A stretch of 59,558 bases of DNA from Gemmatimonadota bacterium (lineage in GTDB: Bacteria > Gemmatimonadota > Gemmatimonadetes > Gemmatimonadales > Gemmatimonadaceae). The notes beneath the pieces are model-generated. The model worked only from the letters and a program-made list of their open reading frames with translations. It was not told where the DNA came from and searched no databases. The stretch is from assembly GCA_025359135.1 (NCBI GenBank), contig JANYHJ010000027.1, positions 1-59,558 of the forward strand, read 5' to 3'. The position numbers and the translations under genes were made by a program. Numbering within the stretch: position 1 is the first letter of the stretch; every line of letters starts with the position of its first letter. Below are positions 25,163 through 37,305 of this stretch, piece after piece.

Positions 25163-25168
25163 AAGATA
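25163..25168 (-). promoter_or_regulatory. TATCTT, possible -10 of the NrnA-like gene
   Basis: On the minus strand GTTATCTTTC lies about 50 bases before the ATG at 25113. It is one of four similar elements in the window. Confidence 0.3.
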
Positions 25169-25194
25169 ACCACCCACCACCCGCGGGTGGCGCG

Positions 25195-26742
<1,548 letters not shown>

Positions 26743-26896
26743 CGGGGCGTCCTCTGTTGGTGGACGGACTGTTGGTGGGCGGACATGAAAGGGCGGCGGA
26801 GCCCCACGGGACCCAGCCGCCGGGAAGCGGGCGTACCGACCACCTGCGATAGCCCCCAAAAGTCGGCGGAGTGGCTACCCCCTGTCAAGGAAGCGC

Positions 26897-26930
26897 CACG
26901 GGGGCCGGTCTTCAAGGACCGGCCCCCGTG
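26897..26930 (-). terminator. Strong hairpin terminator after guaB
   Basis: Perfect 14-pair inverted repeat, CACGGGGGCCGGTC (26897-26910) and GACCGGCCCCCGTG (26917-26930), with loop TTCAAG. It lies 28 bases past the guaB stop. No long U-run follows on the minus strand, but stem strength is high. Confidence 0.7.
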
Positions 26931-26958
26931 TTCACAAGTTTCGGACATCTCGCGCGCG

Positions 26959-28907
<1,949 letters not shown>

Positions 28908-28914
28908 GCGCGAC

Positions 28915-29301
28915 CTAGCGTCCCTTCTTCCGCGCCGCGGGCAGGAACGTTGCCGCAGCACCGAGCAGCCGCGCCACCTTCCCCTCGGTGATCCACTTGG
29001 GGTCGCCCTTCCAGTTCTCGAGCACCACGTCGAGTCCCGCACTCCGGATCAATCGCCGCACGGCCATCAGGATCACGACCAGATCATCGACCTCGCCGAA
29101 GAACGGCAGGAAGTCGGGCACGAGGTCGAGCGGCATGATGAAGTAGAGCGCGGCGCCGACCACGAGCCCCTTGTCGAGCAGCGACACACGCTTGTCACGG
29201 GCCAGCCCCCACATGAGGCGCGCCAGATTCGGCAACGCGAGCAGCACGTCGCCGACGACCGACCGGTTGGTGCTACTGACCGGTGCCGGGGGCGCTTCCA
29301 T
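28915..29301 (-). CDS. YkvA family (DUF1232) membrane protein
   Basis: The 128-residue protein has the YkvA signature SLLDKGLVVGAALYFIMPLDLVPDFLPFFGEVDDLVVILMAVRRLIR, with a short helical hairpin and the conserved acidic D-x-V-P-D. Function is unknown. The start ATG at 29301 lies inside the end of the upstream Ala-rich protein gene (29-base overlap), suggesting coupled translation. Confidence 0.85.
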   Translation of the reverse strand: MEAPPAPVSSTNRSVVGDVLLALPNLARLMWGLARDKRVSLLDKGLVVGAALYFIMPLDLVPDFLPFFGEVDDLVVILMAVRRLIRSAGLDVVLENWKGDPKWITEGKVARLLGAAATFLPAARKKGR

Positions 29302-29815
29302 CGGTCGGCCAGTGCGTTTCGACCGCGATGCTCTCGGCCACCGCGGGATCGGGCTTGGCGATGGGCGGCGCGTCGGCGGTGGGTGCGGGCGCGCCAACCA
29401 CCGACACTGTGGCGGTGACCGTCGGCGCGTTTTGAGCCTTGGCGGCACCAGTCGCAGCCGCACTGGCCGCGGCCACCGCGGCGGTCGCGGCCGCGCTCGC
29501 ATTCGTGCCGACGTTCTTGACGGTGCCTGAGATGTCGGTCGCGACGCTCTTGCCCGCCGCGACGGCGCCGTTCAGAACGCCCATGGCCTTGCCCATGAAG
29601 CCCATCGTCTCGCTGATGGCGTTTGCGCTCACCTTGCCGGCGCGCAGCGTGTCCTCGACCGTGTCGGCAAAGCGCGTGAAGATCGAGAGCGGCGTCTCGG
29701 GCTTGACTGCGTACTTGGACTCGAGGAATTCGACGTAGTCGAGCACCTGGTAGCCCTTCTCGTCGGAGAGGGTCTCGAGCTTGCGGGCGATGCGGTCGCG
29801 CAGATGGTCGTTCAT
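29273..29815 (-). CDS. Uncharacterised protein with DUF2281-like N-terminus and Ala-rich tail
   Basis: The 180-residue protein starts with a helical DRIARKLETLSDEKGYQVLDYVEFLESKYA segment like short DUF2281-type proteins. An amphipathic region follows (TRFADTVEDTLRAGKVSANAISETMGFMGKAMGVLNGAVAAGKSV), then a long Ala/Thr/Pro low-complexity tail. I do not recognise a function. The tail overlaps the start of the YkvA gene. Confidence 0.62.
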   Translation of the reverse strand: MNDHLRDRIARKLETLSDEKGYQVLDYVEFLESKYAVKPETPLSIFTRFADTVEDTLRAGKVSANAISETMGFMGKAMGVLNGAVAAGKSVATDISGTVKNVGTNASAAATAAVAAASAAATGAAKAQNAPTVTATVSVVGAPAPTADAPPIAKPDPAVAESIAVETHWPTDGSAPGTGQ

Positions 29816-29892
29816 GGCGGTGCCGGCCAGCGTTGGGGGACCCTCACCCTACGATAGCATGCCGCCGCAGGTTCCGCCGCGCGTTATCCGCG

Positions 29893-30930
29893 CTATCCCC
29901 GCCAGCGCACGTGATCCCCGCGCACGTCCATGTGCACGTACGGGCTCGAGAACTTCCGGCTCAGGTACATGCCGATGCCGCCGACGAGCTCGGGGTGCGC
30001 CGCTTCCACTTCCTCGATCGCGCGCACCACCATCACGAGATCCTTGCGCGTGAAGCGACCGTCACGATCCGCATCGATCGCCACATCGAGCGCTTCGCCG
30101 CTCTGGTGACGGCTGTCGCGCGCCGAGCCCGGCACCTGGGCGTTGTGGAAGGGCGTGCGGAATCCGGAGCGCACTTCCATGGCGAAGCGCGGCGCCTCGC
30201 CACCCACCGCCACCGTGCCCTGGTCGATCTCGAGCTGCGCGAGCACCAGCTCGAGCTTGTCGAGGGCGCGCGCGTCGACGGCCAGATAGCGCGGCCAGAC
30301 CGACTGGTTGTCGTGGGTGAGGAAGTCCGAGACGCGAATGTGCCGCGTCAGCGGCCGGTCGAGGTCACGCTCGTGCACCTCGAGGAAGCCCGCGGGCAGC
30401 GGCGCCTTCGCGCTCGCATGCCGTTCACCCCGCCACATCCCCATGCGATAGCCGTTGAGGCTGCGGCCCTGTTTCTCCTCGAACGGCACCAGCACGCCCA
30501 CCGTGACGCCCTGCACGAGACGCCGCGTCGCGCCCGCCGTGCTGAGCGCCAGACGATAGAGACCGGGCTGCTCCGGCGTCACCACGTCCGAGCCCTCGAG
30601 AGCGCGCGCGGGCGCGACCGGCACCGAGTCATCGAGTGCGAGCCACTCATAGCGGAGCTGCGACGGGTCGCCGGACACCTGCAACGGCATCTCGAGCGCG
30701 GCACTCGGACGCGCGAAGCGCACGCGCACTTCGCCGCTGGCGCCGAAGGCATTGAGCGTCGGCGCGGCACTGGCCAAGGCGCGCGTGGAGAGTCGCGCGG
30801 AGGCCTGCTTGATGGGGGCAACCTCGACATTCGCGCCGATGAGCGCGAGGGCGAGCAGAATTCCCGTGGCCGCGGCACTCCGAGACAGGGGCCGCGCGCG
30901 CAGGAGAGCCTGGCGCGCCGCGCTGCGCAT
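29893..30930 (-). CDS. Exported M15-like zinc DD-peptidase with EF-hand-like loop (paralogue A)
   Basis: The 345-residue protein has an N-terminal signal or anchor segment (about 20-36), a beta-rich middle, and a C-terminal peptidase M15/hedgehog-type domain. Zinc ligands are H275 and D282 in SRHQSGEALD (H-x6-D) and H333 in PYVHMDVRG. Directly after the second ligand, DADRDGRFTRKD (286-297) fits a canonical 12-residue EF-hand calcium loop. Known relatives cleave D-amino bonds in peptidoglycan. The start codon overlaps the stop of paralogue B (TGATG), so the two are a tandem duplication expressed together. Confidence 0.75.
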   Translation of the reverse strand: MRSAARQALLRARPLSRSAAATGILLALALIGANVEVAPIKQASARLSTRALASAAPTLNAFGASGEVRVRFARPSAALEMPLQVSGDPSQLRYEWLALDDSVPVAPARALEGSDVVTPEQPGLYRLALSTAGATRRLVQGVTVGVLVPFEEKQGRSLNGYRMGMWRGERHASAKAPLPAGFLEVHERDLDRPLTRHIRVSDFLTHDNQSVWPRYLAVDARALDKLELVLAQLEIDQGTVAVGGEAPRFAMEVRSGFRTPFHNAQVPGSARDSRHQSGEALDVAIDADRDGRFTRKDLVMVVRAIEEVEAAHPELVGGIGMYLSRKFSSPYVHMDVRGDHVRWRG

Positions 30931-32003
30931 CAGCGCGTGCTGCGCCGCGCCGCCGGAGCGGCCTTCGCCGTCGCCTTGCCCTTGCTCGCCGACGACTTCA
31001 CGACCGGCTTGCCGCTCCCTTTCTTCTTCCCCTTGGCGAGCCGGGGAATGGCGCCCGTCCAGCGCGCGCGATCGCCGCGCACGTCGATGTGGACGAACGG
31101 ACCGTGCTGGCGCGTGGCGCGATAGACGCCGAAGCCGCCGGTCAGGTCGGGGTGGGCCGTCTCGACGCGATTGACGGCATCGAGGATGACCTGGTTATCC
31201 TTGCCGTTGATCTTGCCGTCGTGGTTCAGGTCGTCCATCCGACCGTCGCCATTGGCGTCGATGATGATGTCGGCGGCATCACCGAACTGGTGGCGGCTGT
31301 CGCGCGCACGGCCGCCGCGCCTCGGACCCACGCCCTCGGCGTTGTACTCCGGCGTGCGGAAGCCGGACATGACGCGCACGCCGTCGGTCTTGACGCCACG
31401 TGCCTTGAGGTCGGCAAGCACGAGCTCGAGCTTGTCGATCAGCTCCTCGCGGAGCACGATGTACTTCGGCCAGACGTCGCTCTGGTTGTGCGTGACGAAG
31501 TCGCCGAGCTTGAAGTGCTCCGACACCGGCGCTTCGACGTTGTCGAGGTTGACCTGGATGAACCCCTCGGGGTTCTCGTAGGCCTCGCTGCGCGCGCCAC
31601 GCTTCTCGGCGGGCCAGAAGCCCAGGCGATAATCGCCCACCTTGCCGCCGAACTTCTCGGAGAACGGCAGCACGGTGATGAGCTTGACCTGCTGCGTGAC
31701 CGAGGAATCCTGGATCGGGTGGATGCCCGGCGTGTTGACCGCCCGCTCGCCGAAGAGGCGCTGCAGGATCGGGATGGTCATGGCGCGCGACCGGCTGAAG
31801 AGCCGCATGCGCAGCTTGCCACTCTTGCCGGCCATCGAATCGGTGACGGCGCGGAGCTCGTTCGAATCCACCGGCACGGCCACCGGACCCGCATTCTCCA
31901 GCACCTGCGCGGAGGCCGGCGCACCCAGGCACGCCACGGCGAGTCCCGCCCCGATGAGGGCGCGACGCACGAGGCGGCGGAAGGTGGCGCGGTGAGGGCG
32001 CAT
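30930..32003 (-). CDS. Exported M15-like zinc DD-peptidase with two EF-hand-like loops (paralogue B)
   Basis: The 357-residue protein has a signal peptide ending APASAQ, and a C-terminal M15-type domain with zinc ligands H238, D245 (RDSRHQFGDAAD) and H305 (GPFVHIDVRG). After the second ligand lie two Asp-rich motifs, DANGDGRMDD (249-258) and a full EF-hand loop DLNHDGKINGKD (258-269). The C-terminus is a 40-residue Lys/Ser/Ala-rich tail. It shares order and spacing with paralogue A. Start ATG at 32003 is chosen for the signal peptide. In-frame starts at 32105 and 32108 would bury it. Confidence 0.78.
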   Translation of the reverse strand: MRPHRATFRRLVRRALIGAGLAVACLGAPASAQVLENAGPVAVPVDSNELRAVTDSMAGKSGKLRMRLFSRSRAMTIPILQRLFGERAVNTPGIHPIQDSSVTQQVKLITVLPFSEKFGGKVGDYRLGFWPAEKRGARSEAYENPEGFIQVNLDNVEAPVSEHFKLGDFVTHNQSDVWPKYIVLREELIDKLELVLADLKARGVKTDGVRVMSGFRTPEYNAEGVGPRRGGRARDSRHQFGDAADIIIDANGDGRMDDLNHDGKINGKDNQVILDAVNRVETAHPDLTGGFGVYRATRQHGPFVHIDVRGDRARWTGAIPRLAKGKKKGSGKPVVKSSASKGKATAKAAPAARRSTR

Positions 32004-32239
32004 GGCAGGGAGTTTCGACCGGAGGGGACGAGGAGCGGAGGTCGTTCCGAACGTCGTACGACGGTATCCTGCGACGGGAAGGAATCCCGCGGAAGTGCGA
32101 CACATCACACCGCCCGAAAGTGCCTGCGGCGGTAGAGGGCTAAAGGTATGTCAGTCTTGGGCCTAGCGCGAGGGGCATGCGAAATCCCGCCAATGGCGTG
32201 ACACCTCAAACAGCCCAACGACACGGTAGAAGAGCACGA

Positions 32240-32268
32240 ACCCCGGCTCAGTAGATGAACACCGGGGT
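32240..32268. terminator. Weak hairpin overlapping the L,D-transpeptidase stop
   Basis: ACCCCGG (32240-32246) pairs with CCGGGGT (32262-32268) across a 15-base loop that contains the stop codon of the transpeptidase gene. There is no U-run. It may limit read-through into the M15-like pair. Confidence 0.3.
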
Positions 32269-33150
32269 CCCGATCTTCACGATCTGGTACAACGTCTCGA
32301 TGTCTTCGTTCCGCACGCGGACGCAGCCGTGACTGGCCGACGTGCCGATCGACGAGGGCACGTCGGTGCCATGAATGCCGTACCCGTCGCCCATGTACAA
32401 GCGGAAGGCGCCGAGCACGCCGGTGTACTTGCGCTGGTTGCTCGAGAGCGGGGGAATGACCATGCGGCCGTCGGCCACGATCTCATGCCCTTCACGCACG
32501 GCGTACGGCACGATCTCGCCGCCCGAGAGCCGCTTCACCACGTCGTTGCCGACCATCGTGACGACGCTGCCATCGCTGAGCTTGATCTCCTGTCCCTTCT
32601 CGAGCCGGGCGATGCGCATCTTCTTCTTCTTCGCCATCTCGATGTAGTGCCAGTCGGGCGGCACCCAGGCCGGCTCGACCTCTTTCTTCTCGACCTTCAA
32701 TCGGCCGCGCGGCGTCTCGAACTTCCACTCCTTGCCGCCGGGCTTCTTGAGCGTCTTGCCGGTGCCGGTGGCTACCCGCGTGGTGAAGAGCACCGAGTCG
32801 CGCAGCTTGTACCAGAGCCGGTTCTCGGCGATCGAGACGACGATGTACGGCTGCGTGTCGGGTACCGCCTTCTCGCTGGCCACGAGCGCCGCCTTGCTCG
32901 TGTCGCCGTAGATGCCCGCCGACGACTCCGCGCGCTTGAGAGAGGCGCGGGCCTCGTCGAGCTGTCGGCGCGCGGTGGCGACGTCGGCCTCGTTGCTGCG
33001 CACGGCGAACACGAGATAGCCGAGTGCGGCGAGCGCGAGCGCGAGACCGCCCGTGAGCGCGCTGTCGAGTCGCGACCAGGGCGCCGACGTGTTGCTGGCA
33101 GGCTCCGTCGGGGGCGTAGGCTGGGGGGTGGGCTGCGTCGGAGTCGTCAT
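32248..33150 (-). CDS. Membrane-anchored L,D-transpeptidase (YkuD), catalytically intact
   Basis: The 300-residue protein has a Pro/Thr-rich cytoplasmic N-terminus, one transmembrane helix (31-50), a short coiled coil (51-75), and a YkuD domain from about residue 101. The active site is complete: H260, then S273-H274-G275-C276-V277-R278. It forms 3-3 peptidoglycan crosslinks or attaches proteins to the wall in the periplasm. A basic, Lys-rich insert at about 132-195 ([34 protein letters not shown]) enlarges the domain. ATG start overlaps the stop of the upstream pseudo-transpeptidase gene. Confidence 0.88.
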   Translation of the reverse strand: MTTPTQPTPQPTPPTEPASNTSAPWSRLDSALTGGLALALAALGYLVFAVRSNEADVATARRQLDEARASLKRAESSAGIYGDTSKAALVASEKAVPDTQPYIVVSIAENRLWYKLRDSVLFTTRVATGTGKTLKKPGGKEWKFETPRGRLKVEKKEVEPAWVPPDWHYIEMAKKKKMRIARLEKGQEIKLSDGSVVTMVGNDVVKRLSGGEIVPYAVREGHEIVADGRMVIPPLSSNQRKYTGVLGAFRLYMGDGYGIHGTDVPSSIGTSASHGCVRVRNEDIETLYQIVKIGTPVFIY

Positions 33151-33833
33151 CAGAAGAGATACACCTTGACGCCCGGCTTCAGGTTCGGGAGGACGGCCTT
33201 GAGGTCATCGGCGGAGAGCCGCACTGCGCCGGGCCAGACGTAGAGCGAATCGGCGAGCGGTCCCTCGGTGGGCTGCGCGTAGATGAGCGTGCCATCCTCG
33301 AGGAAGGCCGCGCCCAGGCCGAGCGCGCCCTTGAGCTTCCGGTTGGTGGGCGGCGAAATGCCGCGCTCGCGGTAGAGCCACTCGGGGAGCTCGAACGGTT
33401 GCCCCTTGGCCACCACCGACTTGACGGTGCGGACGCCGCGGGGCGTGGCGAGACGCTGCGTGTCGGGGGCCACGCCCACGAGCGACTCGGGACCAAGATC
33501 GACGTCCATGGTGTGCAGCACGAGGCCGTCGCGCTCGAGCGTGGCGGTGCCTGAATCGACCTGGACGCTCAAGTGCAGACCGCGATCGGCGCCGGCTTCG
33601 GCGCGCACCCGATCGAGGATGCCCTGCAGTCGCGCACGCTGGGCGGCCATCTGGGCATCGGCCGTGGCCGTGGCGGTGCCGAACGCGTCGGTACGCCGTT
33701 GGCGCGCCTCGGCCTGCAGCGACCGCACGCGCAGCGCGAGCCAGCCATCGCCGGCGAGCGCGAGCGCCAGGCCGACGGCAATGGCAAGCGTGCGCGTCGG
33801 CATTGCCCCGCGGCGATTGACGAGGCGGCTCAC
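33150..33833 (-). CDS. L,D-transpeptidase-like protein without catalytic Cys/His (pseudo-enzyme)
   Basis: The 227-residue protein has a transmembrane helix (about 13-34), a coiled coil (37-80) and a C-terminal domain whose last 45 residues line up with the neighbouring YkuD enzyme. YGIHGTDVP aligns to [20 protein letters not shown] to [11 protein letters not shown], and IGTPVFIY to PGVKVYLF. The catalytic Cys is A203, the adjacent His is P201 and the earlier His is A186, so it cannot act as a transpeptidase by the known mechanism. GTG at 33833 gives a GTGA overlap with the SH3 gene. ATG at 33803 is the alternative start. Confidence 0.72.
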   Translation of the reverse strand: MSRLVNRRGAMPTRTLAIAVGLALALAGDGWLALRVRSLQAEARQRRTDAFGTATATADAQMAAQRARLQGILDRVRAEAGADRGLHLSVQVDSGTATLERDGLVLHTMDVDLGPESLVGVAPDTQRLATPRGVRTVKSVVAKGQPFELPEWLYRERGISPPTNRKLKGALGLGAAFLEDGTLIYAQPTEGPLADSLYVWPGAVRLSADDLKAVLPNLKPGVKVYLF

Positions 33834-34909
33834 TTGCGGGACAGCTGCTGGACGTCGAGCACGGGCACTCCAGTGGGATCGCTGCGCCCGGTCCGCACGC
33901 GGGCGGTGATGATCACGGTCGCGAGCGGCGGCAATCCCTTGGCCTGCGCCATCAGCGACGGTGGCACCGCAAGATAGAGCAGCGCATTCTCCCGGGACGG
34001 CCCGCGCGCGAGCAGGTACGGCTCGTCGGGGAGGAGGTCCTTGCGCAGCGGATCGGCGAGTTGGTACGAGATGACCTCGACCTCCCAGCGCACGACCTTG
34101 CCGCGCGAACCAGCCGGATCGGCGCGAAGGTCGGCGGCACTGAGCGCAGTACGCGCGTTGGAGTCGGTCGGTGCGACATCGCCTTCCTTGACCCAGCCTT
34201 CGATGCGCACGCGGACCCAACCGCGCTCACGCGCAAGGGGCGTGAGCATCGTGTTGGTGGCGGCGCTGCCCATGCTTGCGCCGCCGTCGGGCGCGGTGCG
34301 GAGCTCGGCCGCGTGCGTGGTGACGAGCGTGCCTTCGGGGAGCGGCGGCGCGGGCTCCGCGGATGCGGCGACAAGCGGTGCGGCATGTGTGGTGGGCGCC
34401 GCTGCAGCGGGCGTCTTGGCGGTCGCGGAGCCGCCGGCCAGCGTGGCGGGGCCCGGCTTGGCTGCGGTCGTGGCGGCTGCCCTGGCTGCTGTAGTCGCCG
34501 CTGTCGCGGCGGCGGTGAACGCGGCGTTCGTCACCCAGCCACCCCGGCGCACCTTGACCCATTTGCCGGTCCGCACGATCACGGCGAGACCGGTGCCGCT
34601 CCTGAGCGTTGCCACGGCGGTGGCGGCGGCCTCGGCGGAGGCGCGCAGGGGTGCACCCGCGCTTGCGGTGACATGCACCTGGTAGCGTCCCTTTCGGCCA
34701 CCCAGCGCTGCGCCCTCGACGAACCCTTCGATGAGCACGCGGGTATGTCCGGCGCGCGCTTCCTGCCGGGTCACCGTGGTGCCGGCCGTGAGGGTCGCGA
34801 CGACGGGGCCCGACGGGGAATCGCGCAGGTCGGTGTCGCGCTCGACGGTGCGAGCCTGCGCCCCGAGCGGCAGGGCGGCACACGCCAGCAGCACGAGAGC
34901 CTGTCGCAT
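33830..34909 (-). CDS. Exported triple-SH3 domain protein
   Basis: The 359-residue protein has a signal peptide (MRQALVLLACAALPLGAQA) and three bacterial SH3-type modules at about 20-68, 77-130 and 194-245, each ending in a Gly-Trp/Phe-Val type strand. An Ala/Thr-rich linker (131-192) separates the second and third. A C-terminal alpha/beta domain of unknown type (255-357) follows. Bacterial SH3 domains commonly bind peptidoglycan. Being first in a coupled unit with a dead and an active L,D-transpeptidase suggests a wall-binding or sensing subunit. Start ATG 34909 is set by the signal peptide. Confidence 0.75.
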   Translation of the reverse strand: MRQALVLLACAALPLGAQARTVERDTDLRDSPSGPVVATLTAGTTVTRQEARAGHTRVLIEGFVEGAALGGRKGRYQVHVTASAGAPLRASAEAAATAVATLRSGTGLAVIVRTGKWVKVRRGGWVTNAAFTAAATAATTAARAAATTAAKPGPATLAGGSATAKTPAAAAPTTHAAPLVAASAEPAPPLPEGTLVTTHAAELRTAPDGGASMGSAATNTMLTPLARERGWVRVRIEGWVKEGDVAPTDSNARTALSAADLRADPAGSRGKVVRWEVEVISYQLADPLRKDLLPDEPYLLARGPSRENALLYLAVPPSLMAQAKGLPPLATVIITARVRTGRSDPTGVPVLDVQQLSRK

Positions 34910-34912
34910 CGC

Positions 34913-34941
34913 TTGGAGGCCCCGTCGGGGGCGGCTAGATT
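34913..34941 (+). promoter_or_regulatory. Candidate promoter of the gpmI operon
   Basis: TTGGAG (34913-34918), 17 bases, then TAGATT (34936-34941), about 55 bases before the gpmI ATG. It lies in the divergent gap and just inside the leader of the SH3 gene on the other strand. Confidence 0.45.
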
Positions 34942-34995
34942 CCCGCACTCGCATATGGACGCAGAAGTTAAGTCCTCCCACAGCACGGAACCAGA

Positions 34996-36546
34996 ATGGC
35001 TGCAGGTGATCGACGCCCGGTCGCGCTTGTCGTGCTCGACGGGTGGGGCTACCGCGCCGAGCGCACGGGGAACGCGATTGCACTGGCCAATGTCCCGACG
35101 TGGGACCGGCTGTGGGCTGGCGCCCCGCGCACGCTGCTCGACGCGTCGGGCCTCGCGGTGGGACTTCCCGAGGGGCAGATGGGCAACAGCGAGGTCGGGC
35201 ACTTGAACCTGGGCGCCGGGCGCGTGGTGATGCAGGATCTGGTGCGCGTGCAGCAGGCGATCAAGGATCGCTCGCTCTTCCGCAACGAGGCGCTGGTGGC
35301 CGCGTGCGACGCGGTCAAACGATCGGGCGGCACGCTGCACATCGCCGGGCTGCTGGGCGACGGTGGCGTGCACGCGCACGACGCGCACGCGGTGGCGCTC
35401 GTGGAGATGGCGTATGAGCGCGGGATCCGGAAGATCGCGCTGCACCTTTTTCTTGATGGACGCGACACCCTGCCCCGCACGGCCGCGGGCTTCCTCACGT
35501 CACTGACGACACGCGTGGCAGGCCGCGCGGTGATCGCGAGCGTGAGCGGTCGCTACTACGCGATGGACCGCGACCAGCGCTGGCCCCGCATCGAACTCGC
35601 CTACCGCGCGATGGTGGACGGAACCGGCCCGTCGGCGAGCGACGCCCTCGCGGCCGTCACGGCGGGCTACGCCAACAACGTGACCGACGAGTTCCAGCTG
35701 CCGCTCGTGATCACGGCGGACGGTGCACCCGTCGCGCCGATGCGGGACGGCGACCAACTCATCTGCTTCAACTATCGCTCGGACCGGATGCGGCAGATCG
35801 TCCGCGCCCTGACGCAGCCGGGCTTCGACGGCTTTGCCACGGGGGTGCGGCCCACCGTCGGCGTCACCTGCATGACGCAGTACGACGCCACGTTCGGGCT
35901 GCCGGTGGTCTTCCCGCCATTCTCGATGGCGCGCATCATGGCCGGGGTGCTGGCGGATGCGGGCAAGACGCAGTTCCGCACGGCGGAAACGGAGAAGTAT
36001 CCGCACGTGACCTACTTCTTCAACGGCGGCGAGGAAAAGCCGTTTCGCGGAGAAGAGCGCGAGCTGGTGGCGAGCCAGAAGGTGGCCACCTACGATCTGA
36101 TGCCGGAGATGAGCGCGGCCGGAGTGACCGACAAGCTCTGCGGTGCGCTCGAGGGACGGCACCACGATTTCATCCTCTGCAACCTGGCGAACGGCGACAT
36201 GGTGGGTCACTCGGGCTCGTTGCCGGCGACGATCAAGGCGGTGGAGACGGTGGATGCGTGCCTCGCGCGCGTCATTGCCAGTGCGGAACGGGCTGGCGCG
36301 CGGCTGCTGATCACGGCTGACCATGGCAATTGCGAAATGATGATCGATCCGGCCACGGGTGGCCCGCACACCGCACACACCACCAACCAGGTGCCGTTCC
36401 TGCTGATCGATCCCGATGGCAACCGACCGCTCCGCTCCGGCGGTGCGCTCTGCGATATTGGCCCCACGGTGCTGAGCCTCCTCGGCCTCGACCAACCCGC
36501 CGAAATGACCGGCACTTCCTTGCGTCTCCTGGAGTCGACCGCCTGA
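34996..36546 (+). CDS. gpmI: 2,3-bisphosphoglycerate-independent phosphoglycerate mutase
   Basis: The 516-residue Mn2+-dependent enzyme interconverts 3- and 2-phosphoglycerate. VVLDGWGYR opens the phosphatase domain, QMGNSEVGHLNLGAGR holds the phosphorylated Ser (S65), and the transferase domain contains LHLFLDGRDTLP and SVSGRYYAMDRDQRW. The second metal site is ITADHGNCEMM and GGPHTAHTTNQVPF. Length is standard. GGAA precedes the ATG. The TGA overlaps the ATG of the outer-membrane protein gene. Confidence 0.97.
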   Translation: MAAGDRRPVALVVLDGWGYRAERTGNAIALANVPTWDRLWAGAPRTLLDASGLAVGLPEGQMGNSEVGHLNLGAGRVVMQDLVRVQQAIKDRSLFRNEALVAACDAVKRSGGTLHIAGLLGDGGVHAHDAHAVALVEMAYERGIRKIALHLFLDGRDTLPRTAAGFLTSLTTRVAGRAVIASVSGRYYAMDRDQRWPRIELAYRAMVDGTGPSASDALAAVTAGYANNVTDEFQLPLVITADGAPVAPMRDGDQLICFNYRSDRMRQIVRALTQPGFDGFATGVRPTVGVTCMTQYDATFGLPVVFPPFSMARIMAGVLADAGKTQFRTAETEKYPHVTYFFNGGEEKPFRGEERELVASQKVATYDLMPEMSAAGVTDKLCGALEGRHHDFILCNLANGDMVGHSGSLPATIKAVETVDACLARVIASAERAGARLLITADHGNCEMMIDPATGGPHTAHTTNQVPFLLIDPDGNRPLRSGGALCDIGPTVLSLLGLDQPAEMTGTSLRLLESTA

Positions 36547-37250
36547 TGCTCCGCCGTTTCAACGTTGCCCGCGCGTTCGCGCTCATCGCGTGCCTCGCCC
36601 ATCCCGCCCTCGCGCAGCTCGGCACGATTCCCGAGAAGAGCCCGTTCCGCGACGTGGAGTACAACCACGAGTGGACGTTCTTCACGGGTTACCTCACCAA
36701 CGGCGGCGATCCAGCCGGCGTCGCGCCGGGTGGCGGTCCCTTGGTCGGGCTGCGCTACGACTATCACTTCTCGGGCCCGCTCTACGGGTACGCGCGCTTC
36801 ACCGAGGTGGGGAGTTCGCGCATTGCCCTCAACCCGGGCAAGCCCTTGGCCAAGCGACTGATCGGCGACTACAAGTGGCCGATGACTTTCTTCGACGTGG
36901 GGCTCGAGACGAGCCTGACGGGCCAGAAGGCGTGGCACAACCTGATGCCGGTGATGTCGTTCGGCGTGGGCGCCTATTCGGACTTCATCAACGGGCCCGA
37001 TGTGGGCGGCTTCTCCGTGGGATCGGGGCTGATGTTCACCTTCGGCGGCGGCGTGCGCTACGCACCGGCCAACAAGCGGTGGCAGCTGCGCGCCGAGGCG
37101 TACAACTACTTCTACTCCATCGAGTACCCGCCGAGCTACGAGAACGCGCCGCCCGGTGGCTCGACCTCGATCCTGCCGGCGGGTGCGAAGGGCGGCTATC
37201 GCAGCAACTGGTCGCTGCAGATCGGCGCGTCGTACACGCTCATCCGCTAG
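36546..37250 (+). CDS. Predicted outer-membrane beta-barrel protein
   Basis: The 234-residue protein has a signal peptide (FALIACLAHPALAQ), then alternating aromatic/polar strands such as HEWTFFTGYLTN, VGLRYDYHFSGPLYGYARFTEVG and LMFTFGGGVRYAP. It ends SLQIGASYTLIR, an outer-membrane beta-signal-like C-terminus. It resembles small porin-like proteins without a named family. The TGATG overlap with gpmI implies coupled translation. The reason for pairing with a glycolytic enzyme is not clear. Confidence 0.75.
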   Translation: MLRRFNVARAFALIACLAHPALAQLGTIPEKSPFRDVEYNHEWTFFTGYLTNGGDPAGVAPGGGPLVGLRYDYHFSGPLYGYARFTEVGSSRIALNPGKPLAKRLIGDYKWPMTFFDVGLETSLTGQKAWHNLMPVMSFGVGAYSDFINGPDVGGFSVGSGLMFTFGGGVRYAPANKRWQLRAEAYNYFYSIEYPPSYENAPPGGSTSILPAGAKGGYRSNWSLQIGASYTLIR

Positions 37251-37305
37251 CGGCATGCGCGTCACGCTCACCCGGCGCGTGACGTTGAGCGCGGCGGACT
37301 GACCG

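Noticed and set aside
31150-31290. Dockerin/cellulosome reading of the Asp-rich loops
   Set aside because: Only one or two loops occur, embedded inside a peptidase domain, without the paired dockerin repeat or any cohesin gene.
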